From: Clostridiaceae bacterium
GTDB lineage: Bacteria > Bacillota > Clostridia > Saccharofermentanales > DTU023
Assembly: GCA_012511735.1 (NCBI GenBank)
Contig: JAAZFK010000056.1
Location: 1 to 12,184 of the forward strand
Length of the DNA stretch: 12,184 nt
Direction of reading: 5' to 3'
Part shown: positions 1 through 6,804 of the stretch, piece by piece
How positions within the stretch are numbered: position 1 is the stretch's first letter
Layout of the letters: each line of letters starts with the position of its first letter
The notes under the pieces: model-generated
The model's database searches: none
What the model was told of the DNA's origin: nothing
What the model saw: the letters and a program-made list of their open reading frames with translations, nothing else
Position numbers and translations under genes: made by a program

Positions 1-789
1 AATCCAATGGGTCAGCCGCACGGGCAGGATCTTGAAGAGCACCAGAACCAGCCTGTAAAAGAAGCCCAGACCATAGAGGGGCTTGGGATTCCTCTTCTCG
101 GCCAGTCGAAGGATCTTGCCGGCGATCACAGAAGGCTTGGTGCCACCCCGCTCATCTTTTTCCATTTTCGCTACGGACCGTTCGCATCGCGCGCCATAAT
201 CCGTCTCAGGACAAGCGTCTTTAATACGGCTGTCCGTAAATCCGGTCGCGACATCGCCCGGCATGACAGAGATGGTCTTGATCCCAAACGGGGCAAGCTC
301 CGTATTAAGCGCCAGCGCCAGCATATTCAGACTTGCCTTACTGGCTGAATAAAAGCTCTGAAATGGCAAGGAAACAACGGCCGCGACTGAACTGGTCAGG
401 ATGATCCTCCCCTTTGCCACCCTAAGAAAAGGAAGGCAGTACCGGATCAGCTCAACTGAAGAAAAATAATTAAGATCGAACTGCCGGATGACCTCTTCTT
501 TGGGAGTGTCTGCGATGGCACCGGCAATGCCGAAACCGGCGTTGGAAAATACCAGATCCAGCGATTCTGTGTGTAAGGCAATCTGCTCAAAAGCGCCCGA
601 CAGGGAGTCGTGATCCGTGAGATCACAAGCGATCTGATGAAGCAGGCCGTTTCCCCGGTAAGATGCTTCGGGAAGTACGGTTCTCGACAGACTGAACACC
701 TCATATCCCCGGCAAAGCAAGCGATCGACCAAGGCTTTTCCGATCCCTGAGCTGCCTCCTGTCACCAGAACTTTTTTAACGCTTGACAT
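1..789 (-). CDS. Short-chain dehydrogenase/reductase, C-terminus cut by window edge
   Basis: Open frame of 263 codons from ATG at 789 with no stop before base 1, so the 3' end is missing. Classical SDR landmarks are all present: the Rossmann nucleotide loop TGGSSGIG (residues 10-17), NAG (83-85), the catalytic Ser in TSS (S134) and the active-site YSASK (Y147, K151), followed by PGDVATGFT (about 178-186). These predict an NAD(P)(H)-dependent oxidoreductase with the full Ser-Tyr-Lys triad. An Arg at the end of the second strand (SR, 35-36) hints at NADP(H), which is inference. The substrate cannot be told. The hydrophobic C-terminal part ending near LPVRLTHWI resembles SDRs of about 270 residues, so few codons are probably lost. 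The start is supported by GGGAGG five bases upstream, inside the end of the preceding gene. Only two bases separate it from the stop of thpR, so the two are probably co-transcribed. Confidence 0.93.
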   Translation of the reverse strand, partial: MSSVKKVLVTGGSSGIGKALVDRLLCRGYEVFSLSRTVLPEASYRGNGLLHQIACDLTDHDSLSGAFEQIALHTESLDLVFSNAGFGIAGAIADTPKEEVIRQFDLNYFSSVELIRYCLPFLRVAKGRIILTSSVAAVVSLPFQSFYSASKASLNMLALALNTELAPFGIKTISVMPGDVATGFTDSRIKDACPETDYGARCERSVAKMEKDERGGTKPSVIAGKILRLAEKRNPKPLYGLGFFYRLVLVLFKILPVRLTHWI

Positions 790-791
790 TT

Positions 792-1358
792 CTACCTCCC
801 AGTCTCCCCTCCAAAGGGGAATCGCGCGATTGGCGAGTAAACCAGCCTTCCGTTCACCAAATGTGACCAATATAAAACCAGCTCCTCTGCCTGGAAAGCA
901 ACGGGCTTCCCGAAGAAGGACACCAGCTCCGGAGAGCCGAGCAGTGTGCCCTTGGCGTCCCTGGCCAGGGTCAGATGGGGCTTGTAGGCCCTCCTGTCTC
1001 TTCGAATCCCGAGACTTGCCAGAGCCTCTGCTTCGAGACCCTGATAAGTGCTCAGTGCCGGATGATTCTCAATCTGCCAAACGATCAGGTCCCCTCCCCT
1101 CCTGCGACGGAACAGGCCGCCTGATCCGGCTGAGATCCAGGGAGCTTCGGAGCGGTCAAGCGCTGCAAGCAATCTTTTAATCGAATCTTCCTCTTCTGTT
1201 TCACCGATGAAATTCAAGGTCAGGTGAAGCCGGTCCCGCGGGGTGAACCGTCCCCGGACGTCCTGCTCACAAAGCCTGTCGGAGGTCGATTCAATTTCGT
1301 CCAGCCATGAGACAGGTAAATCAATGGCAGTAAACAATCTTTTCTTCTTTACGGTCAT
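792..1358 (-). CDS. thpR: RNA 2',3'-cyclic phosphodiesterase / 2'-5' RNA ligase family (ThpR-like)
   Basis: 188-residue protein of the 2H phosphoesterase superfamily. The two defining HxT motifs are visible: HLTL at residues 45-48 (followed by NFIGE) and HLTL at 128-131 (in PHLTLAR). The opening RLFTAIDLP is typical of the family, and the length fits (about 180-190). Members hydrolyse 2',3'-cyclic phosphate ends of RNA and can ligate 2'-5' ends in vitro; the cellular role in bacteria is poorly defined. I chose ATG 1358 because the family homology begins a few residues later. A longer in-frame start (TTG at 1427) would run through the pyrophosphatase terminator and add unrelated residues. No good Shine-Dalgarno is seen before 1358, so translation may be weak. 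It ends two bases before the downstream dehydrogenase start, suggesting a two-gene unit. Confidence 0.9.
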   Translation of the reverse strand: MTVKKKRLFTAIDLPVSWLDEIESTSDRLCEQDVRGRFTPRDRLHLTLNFIGETEEEDSIKRLLAALDRSEAPWISAGSGGLFRRRRGGDLIVWQIENHPALSTYQGLEAEALASLGIRRDRRAYKPHLTLARDAKGTLLGSPELVSFFGKPVAFQAEELVLYWSHLVNGRLVYSPIARFPFGGETGR

Positions 1359-1383
1359 AAATCTATTCTGGCACAGCCTGTCT

Positions 1384-1424
1384 GAAAGGAAAACGGGTCT
1401 TCCCAGTCGACTGGAAAGACCCGT
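1384..1424 (-). terminator. Rho-independent terminator of hppA
   Basis: Almost perfect inverted repeat at 1393-1424. It has a 9-bp outer stem (ACGGGTCTT on the plus strand at 1393-1401 pairs with 1416-1424), one C/A mismatch (1402/1415), and then a further GC-rich paired core centred on GTCGAC. Reading on the minus strand, the stem is followed by TTTTCCTTTC. It begins 22 bases after the hppA stop codon. The plus-strand side has no T-run, so it should act on minus-strand transcripts only. It sits just upstream of the thpR start, so thpR needs read-through or its own promoter; I could not recognise a convincing one. Confidence 0.85.
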
Positions 1425-1446
1425 CAAAGTTCAAAATTGTATGCTC

Positions 1447-3630
1447 TTAGCGTATAAGGGACTGGATCCAGCCGAGCAGATTAACTCGAGCGAAGACCGC
1501 GCCCATGACTACTGATACCACGGACATGATCTTGATCAGGATATCAAGCGAAGGACCCACGGTATCCTTGAGGGGATCCCCGATGGTATCACCCACGATC
1601 GCGTGTTTGTGCTCTTCTGATTCACGGCTCAGTCCTTCAATACCGCCCACTTCAATAAACTTCTTGGCGTTATCCCAGGCACCACCCGCATTGCCGGTAA
1701 AAAGAGCCAGCATGATGGCTGAAATAGTCGCGCCAATCAAGAGGCCGGCGACGAAAAGGGGACCGAAAATGAAGCCGGAAATAACGGGAAAGAGAACCGC
1801 GAAGAGAGCGGATACCCTCATTTCCTTCAGAGCGCCTCTGGAGGAAATGGCGATGCAGGTCTCGTAGTCAGGCAAGACTTCGCCTTCCAGAAGCCCCTTG
1901 ATCTCCCTGAACTGTCGCCGGACTTCAACGACCATCAGCCGTGCTGTTTTGGTCACCGAGTCAATCAACATCCCTGAGAACATAAAGGGCAGGGCACCGC
2001 CGATGACGAAGCCCACCAGTGTCAAGGGTTGGATGGCATCCAGATTGATCTGCTCCGAAGGCGGTGTGAAGGTAAAAAGATAGGAAGAAATCATGGACAG
2101 GGCGGCCAGAGCGGCAGATCCGATGGCAAAGCCTTTTCCAATCGCGGCTGTCGTGTTCCCGACGGCATCCAGCGTATCGGTGATCTGTCTGACCTCATCG
2201 TCCAGGAAGCTCATCTCGGCGATGCCGCCGGCATTATCGGCGATCGGCCCGTAGGTATCGACCGATACGGTGGCTGTGACGAAGGACAGCATGCCCGTTG
2301 CGGCCATGGCGACTCCGTACATGCCCGCCAGTTGATAGGCTCCCAGGATGGCCAGACCCAGCGTGACACAGGGGTACATGGTTGACTTCATCCCTACGGC
2401 AAGTCCTTCCGTGACTGTCAAGGCGACTCCCTCTTTGGTGGACTCGGCGATCAGCTTGGTAGGCTTGTAGGAATAGCTGGTGTAATATTCTGCGAATACA
2501 CCAATCACAATGCCCGAGATCACGCCCATGCTGGCGGCCAGCAGTGGGGACAACCATCCGGCCGCGAATTGGGCATTCTTCATCTCCAAAGGATCCGCGG
2601 CCCCGAACATGACCCAGGCCAGGACAACACCAAAAACCAGGGTCGCGCCGGCAGAAATCCAGGTTGACATATTGAGTTCATGGTGCGGATTTTCCGATAG
2701 TTTCTTTTTAAGTAAGAGCGACATGATTCCGATAACGCAGGCAACCAGACCACCGGCAGCAAAAACCAGCGGGTAGTTGATCATGGCCGCGACCATGCCC
2801 TTGCTGACATCCACATGGTGACTGCGGAAAAGCTCGCAGGCCAGGATGACGGCTGACATGATGGCACCCACGTAAGACTCCAGCAGATCGGAACCCAAGC
2901 CGGCCACGTCCCCGACATTGTCGCCCACATTGTCAGCGATGGTGGCGGGATTTCTCGGATCGTCTTCCGGGATATCAACTTCAGTCTTCCCAACCAGATC
3001 CGCGCCCATATCAGCGGCCTTGGTATAGATACCTCCGCCAACGCGGTTGAACATGGCAATAATGGAACAGCCAAGCGCGTAACCGGATACGGTAATGGTG
3101 AAGGTGGTCGGCAGTCCCCACCAGTTGACATGCTCAATGCCGTCAATGATGTCGTTCATCTGACCGAGTCCATGACCGAAAACCAGATAGACAATCAGGA
3201 TACCCAGGAGCGCGAAGCCTCCCACACAGAGCCCCATGACTGTTCCACCCCGGTAGGCGACCTTGAGGGTTTGGCTGAGACTGCGGGTTTCCCTGGCCAC
3301 ATTGGTCACACGGACATTGGAATAGGTGGCGATCTTCATACCGATGAAACCGGCCAGGGCACTCATGACCGCGCCGATGACAAAGGCAACCGCCATCTGC
3401 CAGGTGATCATAACGCCGAGCACAACCGCGATCACCAGGGCAATGACAGACACTACTCTGTACTCGTAGTTGATGAAGGTGGAGGCACCGAGCCGGATCG
3501 CCGCGGCAATTTCCTGCATGCGTTCCGTGCCCTCGTCCATCCGTTTGACTGCAAAATAGTTGATGGCCGCGTAACCGAGCGCCAGCACGGTGCCGAAAGC
3601 CATAATGATCGTTAAGATGACAAGACTCAT
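1447..3630 (-). CDS. hppA: Membrane-bound pyrophosphatase, K+-dependent type, probably Na+-pumping
   Basis: 727-residue integral membrane pyrophosphatase, full length for the family (about 670-770 residues, 16 membrane helices). It couples PPi hydrolysis to cation export across the cytoplasmic membrane. The PPi/Mg-binding block is intact: EVDIPEDDPRNP at about 217-228 then DNVGDNVGD at 233-241, plus GPIADNAGG (about 461-469) and the C-terminal GDTIGDPLKDTVGP (about 680-693). GNTTAAIGKG (about 491-500) has Ala where K+-independent enzymes have Lys, which places it in the K+-dependent group. Glu251 in LLESYVG is where Na+-pumping enzymes such as that of Thermotoga carry their gate glutamate, so Na+ transport is likely; H+ or mixed transport cannot be excluded. 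Start: ATG at 3630 has AAGGAG seven bases upstream, whereas the in-frame GTG at 3636 nearly abuts that site. It is apparently monocistronic, with its own promoter candidate and terminator. Confidence 0.97.
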   Translation of the reverse strand: MSLVILTIIMAFGTVLALGYAAINYFAVKRMDEGTERMQEIAAAIRLGASTFINYEYRVVSVIALVIAVVLGVMITWQMAVAFVIGAVMSALAGFIGMKIATYSNVRVTNVARETRSLSQTLKVAYRGGTVMGLCVGGFALLGILIVYLVFGHGLGQMNDIIDGIEHVNWWGLPTTFTITVSGYALGCSIIAMFNRVGGGIYTKAADMGADLVGKTEVDIPEDDPRNPATIADNVGDNVGDVAGLGSDLLESYVGAIMSAVILACELFRSHHVDVSKGMVAAMINYPLVFAAGGLVACVIGIMSLLLKKKLSENPHHELNMSTWISAGATLVFGVVLAWVMFGAADPLEMKNAQFAAGWLSPLLAASMGVISGIVIGVFAEYYTSYSYKPTKLIAESTKEGVALTVTEGLAVGMKSTMYPCVTLGLAILGAYQLAGMYGVAMAATGMLSFVTATVSVDTYGPIADNAGGIAEMSFLDDEVRQITDTLDAVGNTTAAIGKGFAIGSAALAALSMISSYLFTFTPPSEQINLDAIQPLTLVGFVIGGALPFMFSGMLIDSVTKTARLMVVEVRRQFREIKGLLEGEVLPDYETCIAISSRGALKEMRVSALFAVLFPVISGFIFGPLFVAGLLIGATISAIMLALFTGNAGGAWDNAKKFIEVGGIEGLSRESEEHKHAIVGDTIGDPLKDTVGPSLDILIKIMSVVSVVMGAVFARVNLLGWIQSLIR

Positions 3631-3703
3631 CTTCACACTCCTTCGAATTTTCTTGGAAAGAGATCGCGATTCAAGTCACACCTCTCCCCGCTTACACTTT
3701 TTG

Positions 3704-3731
3704 ATACTAACATTGATCGGGGCGATTGCAA
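3704..3731 (-). promoter_or_regulatory. Candidate promoter of hppA
   Basis: On the minus strand, TTGCAA (3726-3731) and TAGTAT (3704-3709) are separated by 16 bases. Each matches four of six consensus positions. It would give a 5' leader of about 65 bases before the hppA start. The -35 element lies within the T-rich tail of the upstream terminator. It is the best candidate in the gap but weak; an hppA promoter is expected here because a strong terminator precedes it. Confidence 0.35.
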
Positions 3732-3734
3732 ACA

Positions 3735-3778
3735 AACCAAAGGCGGGCCCGACACCTGACAAGGCATCGGGCACCGCC
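3735..3778 (-). terminator. Rho-independent terminator of the opp operon
   Basis: Strong stem: GGCGG (3742-3746) pairs with CCGCC (3774-3778) and GCCCGA (3747-3752) with TCGGGC (3767-3772), with a single bulged A at 3773. A short inner CCT/AGG pairing closes a GACA loop. On the minus strand the stem is followed by TTTGGTTTGTTTGC, a moderately U-rich tail. It begins 47 bases past the stop of the binding-protein gene, so it closes the operon. Confidence 0.8.
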
Positions 3779-3781
3779 CTC

Positions 3782-3799
3782 AACAGTTGGTCAACTGTT
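3782..3799. repeat. Perfect palindrome between the binding-protein stop and the terminator
   Basis: AACAGTTG (3782-3789) and CAACTGTT (3792-3799) are exact inverted copies around a two-base centre. It lies directly upstream, in the transcript, of the terminator stem. It could be an extra 3'-end stem protecting the mRNA, or a protein-binding dyad; nothing decides between these. Confidence 0.5.
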
Positions 3800-3825
3800 C
3801 ATCTACAACTGACTCAAATCAGGTC

Positions 3826-5631
3826 TTATTTCCCGAACTGAGCATCGTTGTTGCCGCTTGACGAGGTCCACATCTCAAGCATGTTGATGGGGTCGTTGAA
3901 GTCGGCGATCCAGCCGTGGCGGGCAACGTCATAGTTGCCGGCTTTTCTCTCGGCCAGGGTGGTGTCCCAATCCATCTGATTGACTGTCATCTCAATACCG
4001 AGCTGAGCCAGGTCATCCATGATGATCTGAGCGATCTGGGCGTGAGCCTCATGGGTGTTGAAGAGATAATCGATGTGAATCGGGTTGGAATCCAGGAGCT
4101 TGCCGTCGTCGCCGAATTCATAGCCTGCCTCTTCAAGCAGTTCTCTCGATTTATCAAGATCCTGCTCATAGGGGTAGTAGCCGGCGGAAGCTTCGTCCGG
4201 GTAGGTGTACTTGTCGGTATTGCGCTTGAACTCGTTGCCTGTGCCGTCCAGCATCATCGGAGGCAGGAAGCTGTTAGCCAGCGTCTGGCCGGTTTGGCCG
4301 ACCACGTCGACGATGTACTCACGGTCGATGGCGTACATGACTGCCCATCTGACTTTGGCGGCCTGATCAACGGTCATGCCGTCGAACATCTCTGAGTTCA
4401 CGTTGAAGATGACAAAGTAGGTGCCCAGGTTGTCTACGACGTAGAACTCAGGGTTGTTCTCTTCGAGCAGCTTCTTGATTTCAGCAGGCGGTACGTTGTC
4501 AATGAAATCGAGGTCACCGGCGGTGTACATCTGATAGATGACCGGATCGTCGTCATTGAGGACGAAGTGCAACTTCTGGAGTTTGACATTGTCAGCTCTG
4601 TGGAAGTTGGGGTTCTTTTCAAAGGTGATGCTGCGGTTGTGATCCCAGCCCGTGTTCATGAAGGGGCCGTTGGAGACGTAGCCGCCCTCTTGGGTCCAGG
4701 CAGCAGGATCTTTGATGTTGCCGTCCGCGTCACGGTGTCCCGGGGCGCCTTCAACAGAGGCCTCGTGGACGGGGAAGTAGGTCGGGAAGGCACACAGGTC
4801 GAGGAAGTAGGCCGTAATGGCTTTCAGCTCGATGGTGAGTGTCTTGCCGTCTTCTGACGCTTTGACAGCCATGTTCTCGACATCTTCTGTGTCGTCTTCA
4901 GGCCAGCCTTTGATGCAGTCCAGCATGTAGCGGTAGTCAGCGCCGGTTTCTGTGTCCGCGGCGCGCTTGAGTGAATACTCAAAGTCATGCGCGTCGAAGT
5001 CATCGCCGTTGGACCATTTCAGGCCTTCACGCATGGTGAAGGTGTAGGTCATGCCGTCGTCGGACACTTCAATTTTCTCGGCCGTATCAGGAATCAGCTC
5101 CATGTTCTCGTTGTAGGTCACCAGACCTGAGAAGGAGTTGACCGCCATGACCGCGCCGTCGACTGCCGAGTTGAGCGCGGGGTCAATGAACTGCGGTTCA
5201 CTGGCAATACAAAGGTTCAGAGTGTCACGATCGCCATAGGTCGCTTTTTCAAAGTACTTATAAGCGTAAGGGGTGACGTAGAACCCTTCCAGGCCCGGCT
5301 TGGCCATGTAGTTGTCGTTGTAGTGGTAGATCGGCACAATGGCACCGGTCGCCATCAACATATCCTCAGCTTCATGCATGGCCGCCAGGCGGGCTTCCAT
5401 GTCCTGCGTCGTCTTGATGAATTCGATCAGATCATCATAGGCCTTCCAGTCGTGCGGATCGGGATATTCGTTGTCCCCGGGCACGTCCGGCTCGTCGGGC
5501 TCGTCCGGTTGATCCGGTGTCGATGTCGGAGCCGGCCCTTCCGTTTTGCTCGGTTCGCCCTCCTTGGGCGCGCAAGCGGCAATGGTGAAGATCATGACGA
5601 ACATCAATAGGATTGTCAGTAGTTTCTTCAT
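3826..5631 (-). CDS. oppA: Oligopeptide-binding lipoprotein (OppA family), apparently circularly permuted
   Basis: 601-residue extracytoplasmic solute-binding protein of the peptide family (SBP_bac_5). A lipoprotein signal (MKKLLTILLMFVMIFTIAAC, lipid-attached Cys20) is followed by an acidic Pro/Asp/Glu linker (about 21-60). Residues 62-131 (YDDLIEF..., MHEAEDMLMATGAIVPIY, KPGLEGFYVTPYAYKYF) match what is normally the C-terminal tail of these proteins. The usual N-terminal start of the mature domain then appears (DTLNLCIASEPQFIDPALNS, 136-155). The normal body continues (YTFTMREGLKWSNGDDFDAHDF about 196-217, NGPFMNTGWD, YAIDREYIVD) to DFNDPINMLEMWTSSSGNNDAQFGK and stops, just where the tail would normally follow. 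No tail is encoded downstream in any frame. Start ATG 5631 has AAAGGAGG five bases upstream; an upstream in-frame start at 5736 would bury the signal peptide. It is last in the opp operon and presumably delivers peptides to OppBC. The family assignment is firm; permutation is inferred from remembered family order. Confidence 0.95.
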   Translation of the reverse strand: MKKLLTILLMFVMIFTIAACAPKEGEPSKTEGPAPTSTPDQPDEPDEPDVPGDNEYPDPHDWKAYDDLIEFIKTTQDMEARLAAMHEAEDMLMATGAIVPIYHYNDNYMAKPGLEGFYVTPYAYKYFEKATYGDRDTLNLCIASEPQFIDPALNSAVDGAVMAVNSFSGLVTYNENMELIPDTAEKIEVSDDGMTYTFTMREGLKWSNGDDFDAHDFEYSLKRAADTETGADYRYMLDCIKGWPEDDTEDVENMAVKASEDGKTLTIELKAITAYFLDLCAFPTYFPVHEASVEGAPGHRDADGNIKDPAAWTQEGGYVSNGPFMNTGWDHNRSITFEKNPNFHRADNVKLQKLHFVLNDDDPVIYQMYTAGDLDFIDNVPPAEIKKLLEENNPEFYVVDNLGTYFVIFNVNSEMFDGMTVDQAAKVRWAVMYAIDREYIVDVVGQTGQTLANSFLPPMMLDGTGNEFKRNTDKYTYPDEASAGYYPYEQDLDKSRELLEEAGYEFGDDGKLLDSNPIHIDYLFNTHEAHAQIAQIIMDDLAQLGIEMTVNQMDWDTTLAERKAGNYDVARHGWIADFNDPINMLEMWTSSSGNNDAQFGK

Positions 5632-5647
5632 TCTTTCCTCCTTTATT

Positions 5648-5664
5648 CTCTCCCGTGTGGAGAG
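5648..5664 (-). promoter_or_regulatory. Small hairpin just upstream of the binding-protein ribosome site
   Basis: CTCTCC (5648-5653) and GGAGAG (5659-5664) form a 6-bp stem with a five-base loop in the leader of the binding-protein gene, ending a few bases before AAAGGAGG. It could act as a 5' stabiliser of a processed transcript, allowing more binding protein than channel, or modulate access to the ribosome site. Function is inference. Confidence 0.4.
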
Positions 5665-5670
5665 CTCATT

Positions 5671-5695
5671 TCCGGTTTGGTCCGGTCCGGTCCGG
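5671..5695. repeat. TCCGG pentamer tandem repeat in the oppF-oppA spacer
   Basis: Five consecutive 5-base units: TCCGG, TTTGG, then TCCGG three times. Four of the five are identical. It lies in the 132-base untranslated gap between oppF and the binding-protein gene, about 40 bases before that start codon. Repeats this short can change copy number by slippage and so alter spacing in the leader. Confidence 0.7.
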
Positions 5696-5763
5696 TAGCG
5701 TTCGTCAGGAGACAAACGCGGGCCTCGCAAGGTCACTGTCCCGCAAAATTTGCGTTCGCTTTC

Positions 5764-6804
5764 CTAACGATTCCAGCAGGCAACGAAATGCTCGCTGCCT
5801 CTATCCTCAAAGGGTGGTGTTTCCAAAGTACACTGCTCGGTCGCGTAGGGACAGCGCGTTCTGAACGCGCAGCCACTCGGGACATGCAGCGGGCTTGGTA
5901 CATCTCCTTCAAGCACAATGCGATTGCTCTGTCTTGCCGTTCTCGGATCGGGAATGGGAACGGCGGAAAAGAGCGATTCGGTATAGGGATGGATGGGGTT
6001 TTTGTTAATCTCATCGGTTTTAGCCAACTCTACAATTTTCCCCAGATACATAACAGCGATCCGGTCACTCATGTAGGTCACGACCAGAATGTCATGGGCG
6101 ATAAACAGATAACTCAAATTGAGCTGATCCTGCAGATCTTTGAACATGTTGAGGATCTGAGCCTGGATAGAGACGTCAAGCGCCGATACCGATTCGTCGC
6201 AGACGATAAATTTGGGGTTGATGGCCAGGGCGCGCGCAATGCCGATCCGCTGCCTCTGCCCCCCCGAGAATTCGTGAGAATAGCGGGTCGCGTGCTCTTT
6301 GTTGAGCCCAACCAACCGCATCAATTCGTAAACGCGTTCGCGCTGCTCTTTTTTTGTCTTGAATATTTTGTGGATTGAAAGCGACTCACCAATGATGTCT
6401 TCCACCGTCATCCGGGGGTTGAGGGATGAGTACGGATCCTGGAAAACCATCTGCATATTCCGGCGCAGGGAGCGCACGTTCTTCTCCGAAATCCGCTCTC
6501 CATCGAAATAAACTTCTCCCGAGGTCGGAGGATAAAGCCACATCAGGGCGCGGCCTACTGTTGTTTTGCCGCAGCCGGACTCTCCCACCAGCCCCAGCGT
6601 TTCCTTGTGGCGGATGAAAAAAGACACGTCGTCCACCGCCTTCAGAGGCAGTGAACTGAAAAAGCCTGTCTTGATATCAAAATATTTGCTGAGGTTGCGA
6701 ACATCCAGGATATTATCGAGATCGAGCTTGCCGCTGTCAGGCCCGGAAGCATCCGGCTTTACGTCATCAGCCAACCCGGTGAGGTTCTTCTTCTCGTCCG
6801 TCAT
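5764..6804 (-). CDS. oppF: Oligopeptide ABC transporter ATP-binding protein OppF
   Basis: 346-residue cytoplasmic ATPase, one of two that power peptide import. Walker A GESGCGKT (74-81), Q-loop Gln122 (VFQDPYSSLNP), signature FSGGQRQR (179-186), Walker B FIVCDE (199-204) and the switch His237 (AHDI) are all intact. The C-terminal oligopeptide-transporter extension is present, with HPYTESL (272-278) and GCAFRTRCP (311-319). Four cysteines at 312, 318, 325 and 343 (C-x5-C-x6-C-x17-C) match the iron-sulfur-type motif known in DppD-like ATPases. An N-terminal stretch of about 30 polar residues precedes the domain. ATG 6804 overlaps the oppD stop by four bases (ATGA) and has AAGGAGGTGA at ideal spacing. 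It is called OppF rather than OppD by operon order and by the LKAVDDVSF opening of the domain. Confidence 0.96.
   Translation of the reverse strand: MTDEKKNLTGLADDVKPDASGPDSGKLDLDNILDVRNLSKYFDIKTGFFSSLPLKAVDDVSFFIRHKETLGLVGESGCGKTTVGRALMWLYPPTSGEVYFDGERISEKNVRSLRRNMQMVFQDPYSSLNPRMTVEDIIGESLSIHKIFKTKKEQRERVYELMRLVGLNKEHATRYSHEFSGGQRQRIGIARALAINPKFIVCDESVSALDVSIQAQILNMFKDLQDQLNLSYLFIAHDILVVTYMSDRIAVMYLGKIVELAKTDEINKNPIHPYTESLFSAVPIPDPRTARQSNRIVLEGDVPSPLHVPSGCAFRTRCPYATEQCTLETPPFEDRGSEHFVACWNR

Noticed and set aside
1359..1427. Longer thpR start at TTG 1427
   Set aside because: It would translate the hppA terminator stem, has no ribosome site, and adds residues outside the family alignment.
3130..3615. 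Plus-strand open frame of 161 codons opposite hppA, rich in His and Asp
   Set aside because: The odd composition is the reverse reading of membrane-helix codons; the pyrophosphatase on the minus strand accounts for the region.
3640..3825. Possible lost C-terminal tail of the binding protein downstream of its stop (frameshift or nonsense hypothesis)
   Set aside because: No tail-like residues are found in any minus-strand frame; the segment holds a palindrome, a strong terminator and the hppA leader, and the tail sequence is instead found at the N-terminus.
5632..5736. N-terminally extended start for the binding protein
   Set aside because: It would place 35 charged residues before a textbook lipoprotein signal, while ATG 5631 has an ideal ribosome site.
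5677..6378. Plus-strand open frame of 233 codons opposite oppF
   Set aside because: It overlaps a complete, motif-bearing ATPase on the other strand and starts in repetitive spacer DNA; no recognisable protein features.
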